A DNA stretch of 64,000 nucleotides, taken from positions 62,001 to 126,000 of the forward strand of contig NZ_QXNY01000003.1 of the NCBI RefSeq assembly GCF_003572205.1. Direction: 5' to 3'. The DNA comes from Algihabitans albus. GTDB lineage: Bacteria; Pseudomonadota; Alphaproteobacteria; Kiloniellales; DSM-21159. The notes under the pieces are model-generated. The model saw nothing but the letters and a program-made list of their open reading frames with translations, searched no databases and was not told where the DNA came from. Shown piece by piece: positions 45,323 to 53,665 of the stretch (position 1 is its first letter; each line of letters starts with the position of its first letter). The position numbers were made by a program, and so were the translations under genes.

Positions 45323-46306
45323 CTAATGCCCGCCGCCGCCGCGCTCGACGCGCAGCCGCGGGTCGACCACGTAGTAAAGCAGGTCGACGATCAGATTGAT
45401 GACGACGAAGAACAGCGCAATCAGCACCAGGTAGCTGCTCATCACCGGAATGTCGGCGAACTGGATTGCCTGAATAATCAGAAGGCCCATGCCCGGCCAG
45501 GCAAAGACCGTCTCGGTAATGATCGAAAACGCCAGGAGCGAGCCGATCTGCAGCCCGATGATGGTGATCACCGGAACCAGCGTGTTCTTGAGGGCATGGC
45601 CGAAGTTGATCGCCCGGTTCGACAGCCCCCGCGCCCGCGCGAACTTAATGTAGTCGGTGCGCAGAACCTCCAGCATCTCGGCGCGAACCAGACGCATGAT
45701 CAGCGTCAGCTGGAACAGCGCCAGGGTAATCGCCGGAAGCACCAGGGAGCGCCAGCCCTGCAGGGTGAGGAAGGAGGTTTCCCACCAGCCGAGGTCGATC
45801 GTTCCGCCGCGCCCGAAGGTCGGCAACCAGGCCAGCCAAACCCCGAAGATCAGGATCAGAAGGATACCGATCAGGAAGGTCGGCAGAGAGATTCCGATCA
45901 GCGATACCGTCAGAAAGACCTTGGATATCGGTGAATTGCGGTTAAGCCCCGTATAGACCCCCATCGGCACACCGACCACCAAGGCAATGATCGCGGAGAC
46001 CAAGACGAGTTCGATGGTCGCCGGCAGACGTTGGGCGATGATGTCTTCGACAGGGATGCCAAGGCGGTATGACAGACCGAATTGAAACTGCGCCGCGTTA
46101 CCGACGAAGTTGACGAACTGGATCGGGATGGGATCGTTGAGGCCGAGCCGTTCGCGCAAAGCCTCGCGCTGCTCTTGCGTCGCGTCCTGACCAACCATGT
46201 TGTTGATCGGATCGCCGACGAACTGGAACAGCGAGAAAGATACGAAGGCGACGACCAGCATGACCAGGACGGCCTGGAACAAACGCTGGATGACGAAGGC
46301 GAACAT
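45323..46306 (-). CDS. DppB-type ABC transporter permease
   Basis: 327 residues. The start MFAFVIQRLFQAVLVMLVVA is the conserved first helix, followed by QFVGDPINNMVGQDATQEQR, the region that replaces the usual PGDP with VGDP, and by RLGIPVEDIIAQRLPATIEL. The coupling loop is TDYIKFARARGLSNRAINFG. A periplasmic insertion (GRGGTIDLGWWETSFLTLQG) is longer than in the other two DppB proteins of the window. It follows the binding-protein gene with a terminator hairpin between them, so permease levels are probably lower than receptor levels. Confidence 0.94.
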   Translation of the reverse strand: MFAFVIQRLFQAVLVMLVVAFVSFSLFQFVGDPINNMVGQDATQEQREALRERLGLNDPIPIQFVNFVGNAAQFQFGLSYRLGIPVEDIIAQRLPATIELVLVSAIIALVVGVPMGVYTGLNRNSPISKVFLTVSLIGISLPTFLIGILLILIFGVWLAWLPTFGRGGTIDLGWWETSFLTLQGWRSLVLPAITLALFQLTLIMRLVRAEMLEVLRTDYIKFARARGLSNRAINFGHALKNTLVPVITIIGLQIGSLLAFSIITETVFAWPGMGLLIIQAIQFADIPVMSSYLVLIALFFVVINLIVDLLYYVVDPRLRVERGGGGH

Positions 46307-46390
46307 CTGCCACGAAGCTCCCTGACGTTCATCCTTAGTCTGCCCGAGCGGTCTGATGCCGCCCTTTTGCCGCGCAGCCTAACAGGATGC

Positions 46391-46433
46391 GAAAAAACAA
46401 CGGCGGCCCGGAGGGTCTCTCTCCGGGCCGCCG
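46391..46433 (-). terminator. Intrinsic terminator between the binding-protein and permease genes
   Basis: On the minus strand a 13-bp perfect stem (CGGCGGCCCGGAG, 46421-46433 with 46401-46413) closes a 7-base loop and is followed within a few bases by six T residues (the A6 run at 46392-46397 on the plus strand). This is a textbook rho-independent terminator. It lies 18 bp after the stop of the receptor gene and 85 bp before the DppB start. It probably lets only part of transcription proceed into the permeases. Confidence 0.9.
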
Positions 46434-46450
46434 CCCCGCGCCCGAAGGCG

Positions 46451-48058
46451 TTACTGCATCACGACGTAGCGCAGGTCCACGTCGTTGAAGGGACGCTGGA
46501 TGATCTCGGCCACGGTGTCCGTCCGCACGCCCCAGGCCAAGGCCTGCTGGTGCAGCGGAACGTGACCGACATCATCCTGATGGATCTGGAAGGCCTCGGT
46601 GATCAAAGCCTGGCGGGCTTCCGGATCCATCTCCGTCTTGATCCGCTCGGCCAGATCCATGACCTGCTGATTGTTGTAGCGACCGCTGTTCCAGTCACCG
46701 TGACCCGGCGCGCCGGTGGTCATGAGCTGCATCAGCGGGTTCAGCGAGTCGTAGGAGCCCGGCGTCCAACCCAGCATGAAGAAGCTGGTGTTGTTTTCCT
46801 CGGCCCGGCCGATCTTGTTGAAGTGCAGGGATTTGGTCTGCGCGTTCAGGCTGACGTTGATTCCGATCCGCTCGAGCATCGGGATCACGGCGTTGCAGAT
46901 GGCCTCGTCATTGACGTAGCGATCGTTCGGGCAATCGAGAGTGACCGGGAAACCGTCGGCGAAGCCCGCTTCCTCGAGCAGTTCCCGCGACCTGTCGGGA
47001 TTGTACTCGTAGGGGGTATTGAGATCCTCGACGAAGCCGTTGATGCCCGGCGCAACCATGAGGCCGGTCGGCGTGGAAGCGCCGCGCATCACGACGCGCT
47101 GGATCGCCTGCAGGTCAATGGCATGGGCGAAGGCCGCGCGAACCCGCTGGTCCTTGAAGGGGTTCTGGCCGGTGCCCGGCATGTCGAGCAGCTCATCGCG
47201 CCACTGATCGAAGCCGAGGAAGATGGTCCGAAGCTCGGGTCCCTCGAGAACGTCCACGTCCGCCTCGTTCTGGAGACGGGGAATATCCTGCAACGGCACC
47301 GGATACATCATGTCGATCTCGCCGGACAGCAGCGCCGCCACGCGCGTGGCGTCGTTGGGGATCGGCGTCAGAACGGCACGGTCGATGTTGGACATCATGC
47401 CGTCAGCGTTCCAGTAACCCTCGAAAGGCTCGAGAACCAGCCGGTTGTCCTGAACCCACTCGACCACGCGGTAGGGGCCGGTCCCATTGGCGTTGACGTT
47501 CGGAAAGTTCGTCTGGCCGGCACCGCGCACAACCTCGAAGGAGTTGTTCTCCTCAACCCACTCCTTATCCATGATGTAGAAGTTGGGCATGTTGAGCAGC
47601 AGGATCGGGTCCGGACCGTTAGTGACGATCTCCACCGTATAGTCGTCGACCTTCCGCACCTCCTCGATCGTGGCGATCGCGAAGGACATATCGGAGGTTT
47701 CCTGCGACTGGCGTTCGAAAGAATAGACCACGTCGTCGGCGGTGAAGGGATTGCCGTTGTGGAAGGTGACGCCCTCGCGCAAAGCGAAGCGCCAGGTCAC
47801 GTCATCGACGTTTTCCCAACTGACCGCCAAGTCGGGCTCCAACGAGAGGTCCGGCTTCCGATGGATCAGCAGGCCGTAGATGTTGCCCTTCATGGTGTTG
47901 GTCGGACCCTCGTTGTTCGAATGGGGGTCCAGACCCAAGACATCGCCCGTGGTGGCGTAGCGGAACACCTTCTCCTGCGCCTGCGCGTCTTGCGTCGGCG
48001 ACAATGTGAGAGCCGCAACGGCAGCCACAGCAGCGACCAGTCCCAGACGGTATCGCAT
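46451..48058 (-). CDS. Peptide-type ABC substrate-binding protein, first of the cluster
   Basis: 535 residues. The Sec signal (YRLGLVAAVAAVAALTLSPT, cleavage near AQAQE) precedes an SBP_bac_5 fold: KVFRYATTGDVLGLDPHSNN, TWRFALREGVTFHNGNPFTA, NANGTGPYRVVEWVQDNRL. KDQRVRAAFAHAIDLQAIQR is the usual inter-lobe helix. The ligand is unknown; the neighbouring prolidase-like amidohydrolase suggests a peptide. ATG 48058 has GGGAGA upstream; the longer frame adds a poor leader. It begins an operon with the importer and a second receptor, after a 254-bp gap behind the amidohydrolase. Confidence 0.94.
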   Translation of the reverse strand: MRYRLGLVAAVAAVAALTLSPTQDAQAQEKVFRYATTGDVLGLDPHSNNEGPTNTMKGNIYGLLIHRKPDLSLEPDLAVSWENVDDVTWRFALREGVTFHNGNPFTADDVVYSFERQSQETSDMSFAIATIEEVRKVDDYTVEIVTNGPDPILLLNMPNFYIMDKEWVEENNSFEVVRGAGQTNFPNVNANGTGPYRVVEWVQDNRLVLEPFEGYWNADGMMSNIDRAVLTPIPNDATRVAALLSGEIDMMYPVPLQDIPRLQNEADVDVLEGPELRTIFLGFDQWRDELLDMPGTGQNPFKDQRVRAAFAHAIDLQAIQRVVMRGASTPTGLMVAPGINGFVEDLNTPYEYNPDRSRELLEEAGFADGFPVTLDCPNDRYVNDEAICNAVIPMLERIGINVSLNAQTKSLHFNKIGRAEENNTSFFMLGWTPGSYDSLNPLMQLMTTGAPGHGDWNSGRYNNQQVMDLAERIKTEMDPEARQALITEAFQIHQDDVGHVPLHQQALAWGVRTDTVAEIIQRPFNDVDLRYVVMQ

Positions 48059-48311
48059 AGCTGTCTCCCTGTAACTCAATCCCTGCGCAGTCCGACGGCA
48101 CCTGGCCATTGACCGCTTTCATGATCCCTTCTTAATCCCGCTTCGGTAAGCGGACGCGGATCCGAGCAATCAGAACCGAACCTCTTGCCGACGGGCGAAA
48201 CGGTGAGGGTTGCCCGTTTCACTGAGCCGTAACCTATGCCCCCTTTGGGCGACGGAACAAGCGGAAATCACCGTCCGCCGACCCCGAACGGGCGTCTTCG
48301 TATCCCATCTA

Positions 48312-49553
48312 TCACAGTGTATTTTTGTAAATCTCGCCAGCCTTGACGATCAGCGGCATGTGCCGTCCCTGATCCTGCAGCAATTCCAAATCGGCCAAGG
48401 GATTGCCGTCGATCAGCAGCAGATCGGCATAGGCTCCGGGCGCGACGCAACCGAGCTTCCCGGTGCGATTCATCAACTCAGCATTGCCGCTGGTGGCCTG
48501 CCGCAGGACCTCCAGGGGCGACAGGACCTCGGCGCGGATGAGAAACTCGCGCGATTGGTGGCGATGCATCTCGCCCAGCAGGTCGCTGCCGAAGCCCATC
48601 TTGACGCCGGCCGCCTTCAAGATCTCCAACGCCTCCAGGCCGGTCGTACGCACATCGGCAACCTTGGCGATGCTGACCGCCGGCAGGCCAAGGGCGCTGC
48701 CTTCCTCGGCCAGCGCATCGTAGGTCGCCAAGGTCGGCACCACCCAGGCGTCGCGATCCCGGCACAGCGCCGCGGTCTCCGCATCGATCAGATTCCCGTG
48801 CTCGATCGACTTGACACCCAATTCGACACAGCGCCGGATCGCTTCCGGCGTGTAGGCGTGCGCCATCACGTAGGTCTTCCAGCTTTCGGCCTCCCAAACG
48901 GCCGCCGCGATCTCTTCCTCCGAGTACTGCAGATTCCAGATCGGATCGGCCGGGCTGGCGACACCGCCGGAGGCCATGATCTTGATCTGGGTCGCGCCCT
49001 TGCGCAGTTCCTCACGCGCCGCGCGGCGCACCTCCGTGACGCCATCGGCGATCACGCCCATGACATTGCCGTGCTGCCCGCAGAGACAGAAGGCAGGGTG
49101 TTCGGCGGCGCGCTCGCGGAAGTCGGCATGACCGCCGGTTTGCGTCAGCGCCTTGCCGGAGTAATAGAGCCGCGGTCCCTCGATCAAGCCGGTCTCGACC
49201 GCAAGCGCCAAGCCGAAGTCGGCGCCGCCGGCATCGCGCACCGTGGTAAAGCCCCGCCGCAAGGCGGCCTCCAAAAACCCGCGCGCGTACTGGCCGATGT
49301 GGTAGGCGCTCATGGTCTCCAGGCGCGCGATATTCGGATCGGCCGCGACCGCGTGGAAATGAGCGTCGATCAGGCCCGGCATCAGGACGCGACCGCCGGC
49401 GTCGATCCGCGTCACCTCGGCGGATCCGGTTCCGATCGCGCCCTCCGCCACCTCCTTGACCATGCCGTCTTCCACCAGCACGGCGGCACCCTCCCGCAGC
49501 TCAGGCTCGAAGCCATCGAACAACAGGGTGTTTTCAATCAAAAGCAATGTCAT
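48312..49553 (-). CDS. Metal-dependent amidohydrolase (Xaa-Pro dipeptidase / imidazolonepropionase-like)
   Basis: 413 residues of the amidohydrolase superfamily. The first metal-binding pair is LMPGLIDAHFHAVA (HxH). The bridging Lys is in GATQIKIMASGGVASP. Further His ligands are in VMAHAYTPEAIRRCVELG and SIEHGN. The last catalytic Asp is in KMGFGSDLLGEMHRHQ. Characterised neighbours of this sequence group cleave Xaa-Pro or other dipeptides and N-acyl amino acids. Its position just upstream of, and in the same direction as, a peptide-type importer supports a role in hydrolysing the imported ligand. No signal peptide is seen. ATG 49553 has AAGG upstream; ATG 49562 is an alternative. Confidence 0.87.
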   Translation of the reverse strand: MTLLLIENTLLFDGFEPELREGAAVLVEDGMVKEVAEGAIGTGSAEVTRIDAGGRVLMPGLIDAHFHAVAADPNIARLETMSAYHIGQYARGFLEAALRRGFTTVRDAGGADFGLALAVETGLIEGPRLYYSGKALTQTGGHADFRERAAEHPAFCLCGQHGNVMGVIADGVTEVRRAAREELRKGATQIKIMASGGVASPADPIWNLQYSEEEIAAAVWEAESWKTYVMAHAYTPEAIRRCVELGVKSIEHGNLIDAETAALCRDRDAWVVPTLATYDALAEEGSALGLPAVSIAKVADVRTTGLEALEILKAAGVKMGFGSDLLGEMHRHQSREFLIRAEVLSPLEVLRQATSGNAELMNRTGKLGCVAPGAYADLLLIDGNPLADLELLQDQGRHMPLIVKAGEIYKNTL

Positions 49554-49888
49554 AGGAGCCTTCATCGACAGCATACGGGACTGTGTCCATACCAACGGTA
49601 TCGGCCACGGGAGTCAAACCCTGGAGGAGACCTGTAAAGCGGACGGGCCTGCCCCAGCCAAACCATCATCGAGGCCGGTATGCGTTTGCTCCTGCGGACC
49701 TCCCGAAAGTCCAGCGGGTCCACGCGCAGAAGCTTGCCCCGGGAAGCGCGCCGGCCGGGATTCTGATCCAGACGGTATACCTCGCGTCGCTCGACGTGCC
49801 GGTCGAACTGGGGTCGCTTGCCGTCATCCCAAGGGAACGCTTTCACGCGCCGAAACGGTGGCGGCCGACCGAAACCGAGGCGTCTGGA
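49554..49888. other. Non-coding gap with a tRNA T-arm-like segment
   Basis: No convincing gene lies between the amidohydrolase start and the LysE-family stop. On the minus strand, bases near 49615-49632 read GGGTTTGACTCCC, resembling a tRNA T-arm. I could not complete an acceptor stem, anticodon arm or D-arm, so it is at most a remnant. The amidohydrolase promoter should also lie here. A 94-residue minus-strand frame (49846 to 49562) looks non-coding. Confidence 0.4.
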
Positions 49889-50563
49889 TCAGAAGACCTG
49901 GAACAGCGCGAGCACCCCGACCGTGGCAACAATCAGCCCAAGCACACGGTTGACCTGGACGATGATATTGCCCGAGACGTTACGCCGCACCGCGCTGGAC
50001 GCGGCGATCAAGGTCAGCCACCAGAGGGTCGAACCAGCCGCGACACCAAGCACAAGCGTCGTTCCCTTGGCCCAGGTTTCGGCTTCGCCGGACGGCCCGA
50101 GCACGCCAAGGCCGGCGAAAGCGCCCATGAATCCCAGGAAGGTAGCCGGATTGATGATCGTCAGCCCGAACCCGCTGAAGACCATGCCGAGACGATTCAG
50201 CAGGCCGGCCAGCGACCAGGGGCTGAGGTCGGCCTCCTCCTGCTCGGTCAAAGCCTGCCGGCCCAACAGCTTCGGCGCGTGAATGATCATGTAGAGGCCG
50301 TAGCCGAGCAGAAAGACGCCACCGACCAGACTCAGTTCGCCGTGATGGTCTTCGAGCCATTTGATGACGAGTGACAGCCCCAGGGCGGCGATCGCCGCAA
50401 AAACACCATCGGCAATGGCCGAGCCGAGGCCGCAAAGCAAGGCTTCGAAGCGATGCCCGTGCAGGGATCGGCGGATGCAGATCGCGCCGACGGCACCGAC
50501 CGGCGCGGCTACGACAAAGCCGATCGCGATCGCCTGAAGCAAAAGATAGAAGTTGGAAATCAT
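49889..50563 (-). CDS. LysE-family amino acid exporter
   Basis: 224 residues, six hydrophobic helices. The start MISNFYLLLQAIAIGFVVAA and the following PVGAVGAICIRRSLHGHR carry the conserved PVGP-type motif of LysE/RhtB exporters, here PVGA. GLGSAIADGVFAAIAALGL and TIINPATFLGFMGAFAGLG (the NP-containing second repeat) are also typical. It should export an amino acid or related metabolite across the inner membrane. It lies divergent from the polyamine-linked aminotransferase gene. Substrate unknown. Confidence 0.88.
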   Translation of the reverse strand: MISNFYLLLQAIAIGFVVAAPVGAVGAICIRRSLHGHRFEALLCGLGSAIADGVFAAIAALGLSLVIKWLEDHHGELSLVGGVFLLGYGLYMIIHAPKLLGRQALTEQEEADLSPWSLAGLLNRLGMVFSGFGLTIINPATFLGFMGAFAGLGVLGPSGEAETWAKGTTLVLGVAAGSTLWWLTLIAASSAVRRNVSGNIIVQVNRVLGLIVATVGVLALFQVF

Positions 50564-50729
50564 ATCGAGAGGGCTGTCCGGCGGCGGCGGCAGCTTGTCC
50601 TAACGTCGCGGCGCGAGCGATCCAAGCACTTTCCTGCCCTTGCTGCCGGGTGGAAGAGAGCGATAGGCTACCGTATAAATATTAGACGACCGTCAACAGG
50701 CAGTGCCGAATCTAGGAGTTACCTTCGCT
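50564..50729. promoter_or_regulatory. Divergent promoter region
   Basis: This 166-bp gap separates the LysE-family exporter (leftward) from the aminotransferase (rightward). The right half around 50668-50690 is AT-rich (TACCGTATAAATATTAGACG), which includes a TATAAAT run (50673-50679), a good -10 candidate for the aminotransferase operon. A TAGGAG at 50712-50717 precedes the ATG at 50730. Confidence 0.5.
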
Positions 50730-52118
50730 ATGGTCGATCGTCCCAACTCGCCATCCTTCCGTGACGTGGCGGTCAACTTCCACCCCTACACCAATGCCCG
50801 CAAGCATGAGGACAAGGGTGCGATGGTGATCCGCGAGGGTAAGGGCATCCACGTCTACGACGATGCCGGCAAGGAGTATATCGAGGGTTTGGCCGGCCTC
50901 TGGTCGGTCGCAGTCGGCTTCGGCGAGGACCGTCTGATCGAGGCGGCACGCGCCCAAATGGCCAAGCTGCCCTATTACCACTCCTTCGCGCACAAGAGCC
51001 ACGAGCCTTCCATCGAGCTCTCCGAGCGCCTGCTGGCCATGGCGCCGGGCAAGATGTCCAAGGTCTTCTATACCAGCTCGGGGTCGGAGGCGAACGACAC
51101 AGCCATCAAGCTGGTCTGGTACTACAACAACGCGCTCGGACGGCCGGAAAAGAAGAAGATCATTGGGCGGATCAAGGGCTACCACGGCATCACCATCGCC
51201 TCGGGCAGCCTGACCGGACTGCCCTACAACCACAAAGACTTCGACCTGCCGATCAAGAACATCCTGCACACCGCCTGTCCGCACCACTGGCGGTTCGGCT
51301 GGGAGGGCGAGAGCGAGGAAGAGTTCGCGTCTCGCTTGGCCGGCGAGTTGGAACAGATGATCCTGTCCGAAGGCCCGGAAACCGTCGCCGCCTTTATCGG
51401 CGAGCCGGTAATGGGAGCCGGCGGCGTGATCACGCCGCCCAAGAGCTATTGGCAGAAGATTCAAACCGTCTGCCGGAAGTACGACGTTCTGATCATCGCC
51501 GACGAGGTCATCAACGGCTTTGGCCGCACCGGGCAACTCTGGGGCTCGACGACCTATGGTATCGAGCCGGACATGGTGGTCTGCTCCAAGCAGCTCACCT
51601 CCAGCTACATGCCGCTGGCCGCCCTGCTCTTCTCCGACAAGATCTATCAGGCGGTCGCTGACAATACGGCGAAGATCGGCACCTTCGGACACGGTTACAC
51701 CGCCAGCGGCCATCCGGTAGCGACCGCAGTCGCGCTGGAGAACCTGAAGATCATCGAAGAGCGGGATCTGGTCGGCAACGCGGCACGCATGGGCGAGCGG
51801 CTCCAGACTGGGCTGCGCCGCTTCGCCGACCATCCGCTGGTTGGCGAGGTGCGCGGCATCGGTCTGATCGGCTGCATCGAACTGGTGGCGGACAAGGCCG
51901 GTAAACACCCGTTCGACCCCGTCGGCGCGGTCGGCACCTACTGCTACGAGCGCTGCCAGGAGCATGGCCTGATCATCCGCAATCTTGGCGACCAGATGGC
52001 CTTCTGCCCACCGATGATCATCGACGAAACGGGAATCGACAAGTTGCTCGAGCGCTTCGGCCGGGCACTGGACGAAACCGAGAGTTGGGCTGGAAGTCAG
52101 CATCTCGCGGCGGAGTAA
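50730..52118 (+). CDS. Class III aminotransferase (putrescine/omega-amine-pyruvate type)
   Basis: 462 residues, PLP-dependent. The start of the fold is VNFHPYTNARKHEDKGAMVI. The cofactor-binding region is FYTSSGSEANDTAIKLVWYY, with the catalytic base Asp in DVLIIADEVINGFGRTG and the Schiff-base Lys in DMVVCSKQLTSSYMPLAA. Such enzymes move the amino group of putrescine, beta-alanine or other omega-amines to pyruvate. It lies directly before a polyamine-type ABC importer, the arrangement seen in the Pseudomonas spuC-spuDEFGH locus, so a polyamine or diamine substrate is the best guess. ATG 50730 is preferred to the in-frame GTG 50703. Confidence 0.9.
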   Translation: MVDRPNSPSFRDVAVNFHPYTNARKHEDKGAMVIREGKGIHVYDDAGKEYIEGLAGLWSVAVGFGEDRLIEAARAQMAKLPYYHSFAHKSHEPSIELSERLLAMAPGKMSKVFYTSSGSEANDTAIKLVWYYNNALGRPEKKKIIGRIKGYHGITIASGSLTGLPYNHKDFDLPIKNILHTACPHHWRFGWEGESEEEFASRLAGELEQMILSEGPETVAAFIGEPVMGAGGVITPPKSYWQKIQTVCRKYDVLIIADEVINGFGRTGQLWGSTTYGIEPDMVVCSKQLTSSYMPLAALLFSDKIYQAVADNTAKIGTFGHGYTASGHPVATAVALENLKIIEERDLVGNAARMGERLQTGLRRFADHPLVGEVRGIGLIGCIELVADKAGKHPFDPVGAVGTYCYERCQEHGLIIRNLGDQMAFCPPMIIDETGIDKLLERFGRALDETESWAGSQHLAAE

Positions 52119-52123
52119 AGGTC

Positions 52124-52152
52124 CCGTCGATGCCCCTTACGTGCATCGACGG
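52124..52152 (+). terminator. Perfect 10-bp hairpin after the aminotransferase gene
   Basis: CCGTCGATGC at 52124-52133 pairs exactly with GCATCGACGG at 52143-52152 around a 9-base loop. It starts 6 bp after the stop codon. No T-run follows, so it may stabilise the upstream mRNA or work with Rho rather than ending transcription by itself. Confidence 0.5.
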
Positions 52153-52413
52153 CCCGCGTTGCAACTGACTGGAAAGAGGTTGGCGGATGCCGTCGTCACG
52201 AACGTGTGACCGGGCATTTCCGCCGTGGCTTGAGCGATCTTCCCGGGATCAGCGCTTTCCGCAGCGCAAAAAACCTCTCGAATTCCAAGGGCGCTTTGTC
52301 TAGCATTCGCCAGTTGAAACCGCGCACCAACGACGCGGCTCGTTAAAAGCTATCGAACAGGTTAGGCGGGCCCGGATCGCAATGACGCGAACGAAGGGGG
52401 CCAAGTACCAGGC

Positions 52414-53514
52414 ATGATCGATCGAGGCGACGTACTCGTCGAGTTCATCGAGGTTCAGAAGAGCTACGACGGCGAAACGCTGGTCGTGAAGAATCTGAAC
52501 ATCGAGATCGCGCGCGGCGAATTCTTGACCATGCTCGGCCCCTCCGGCTCGGGCAAGACGACGTCGTTGATGATGCTGGCCGGATTCGAGGCACCGACGC
52601 ACGGGGAAATCCGGCTTGGCAGCCGGTCTCTCGCGAACGTTCCGCCTCACAAGCGCGACATCGGCATGGTGTTCCAGAACTACGCCCTCTTCCCGCATAT
52701 GACGGTGGCCGAGAACCTTGCCTTCCCTTTGCAGGTCCGCAAGGTCTCCAAAGCCGAGACGGAAAAGCGGGTGGAGCGCGCGCTCGAGATGGTGCAGCTC
52801 GACGGCTACGAAACGCGCAGACCGGCCCAGCTCTCTGGCGGCCAACAGCAACGGGTCGCGCTGGCTCGCGCTCTGGTTTTCGAGCCGACTCTGGTTCTGA
52901 TGGACGAACCGCTGGGCGCGCTCGACAAGCAGCTGCGCGAGCAGATGCAGTTCGAGATCAAGCATATTCACGACAGTCTCGGCGTCACCGTGGTCTACGT
53001 GACCCACGACCAGTCCGAGGCCCTGACCATGTCCAACCGCATCGCGGTCTTCAACGACGGCATCATCCAGCAGCTCGATACTCCGGCCGACCTCTATGAG
53101 CGGCCGCAGAACGCGTTCGTTGCCCAGTTTATCGGCGAAAACAATACGTTGCACGGCACGGTCAGCAAGCTCAACGGGTCCAATGCCTGCACGGTCACCC
53201 TCGACAACGGCAGCGGCGAGGTACAAGCCTTGCCCGTCAACTTGCTGAGCGGGCAAGGCTCCAAGACGACCCTGTCGCTGCGTCCCGAGCGCGTCATGAT
53301 CGACCCTGCGCCGGGCAGCCTCCCCAATATCTTCGCTGGTCGTGTCGAGGAACTGATCTACCTCGGCGATCACATTCGCACACGCGTGAGCGTGTGCGGC
53401 AGCGACGAGTTCGTCGTGAAGGTGCCCAACGCGCAAGGACACGCCCACCTGCGCGAGGGCGTCGACGTAAGCGTCGGTTGGGAGATTGAAGATTGCCGAG
53501 CCCTGGACGCGTGA
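52414..53514 (+). CDS. potA: Polyamine-type ABC transporter ATPase (PotA-like)
   Basis: 366 residues. Walker [21 protein letters not shown]-loop [20 protein letters not shown], signature [19 protein letters not shown] and Walker [20 protein letters not shown] are intact. A C-terminal TOBE domain follows (about residues 270-366, [13 protein letters not shown]). It powers import of a polyamine or related solute with the permeases and receptor encoded next. ATG 52414. It follows the aminotransferase by about 295 bp, which holds a hairpin, so it may have its own promoter. Confidence 0.93.
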   Translation: MIDRGDVLVEFIEVQKSYDGETLVVKNLNIEIARGEFLTMLGPSGSGKTTSLMMLAGFEAPTHGEIRLGSRSLANVPPHKRDIGMVFQNYALFPHMTVAENLAFPLQVRKVSKAETEKRVERALEMVQLDGYETRRPAQLSGGQQQRVALARALVFEPTLVLMDEPLGALDKQLREQMQFEIKHIHDSLGVTVVYVTHDQSEALTMSNRIAVFNDGIIQQLDTPADLYERPQNAFVAQFIGENNTLHGTVSKLNGSNACTVTLDNGSGEVQALPVNLLSGQGSKTTLSLRPERVMIDPAPGSLPNIFAGRVEELIYLGDHIRTRVSVCGSDEFVVKVPNAQGHAHLREGVDVSVGWEIEDCRALDA

Positions 53515-53665
53515 GCGGCTCCGGCATGGCGAATTCGCCTGCGCCCAACAACCGGGTGCAGCGTTGCGGACCGGCGGACGCCGGTTCGACTGGGCGCGGA
53601 CCGATAAGGGCCCGCCAAGACGCCGGCACAGCCGGCATCAGTAACAAGCAGGGAGTGTTCCATCG

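Noticed and set aside
46082-48112. A 676-codon plus-strand frame opposite the first receptor of the minus-strand importer
   Set aside because: It is antisense to a recognised binding protein and permease gene end and shows no protein family features.
49562-49846. Small minus-strand frame between the amidohydrolase and LysE-family genes
   Set aside because: Arg/Pro-rich text including the translation of a tRNA-like T-arm, typical of a spurious frame.
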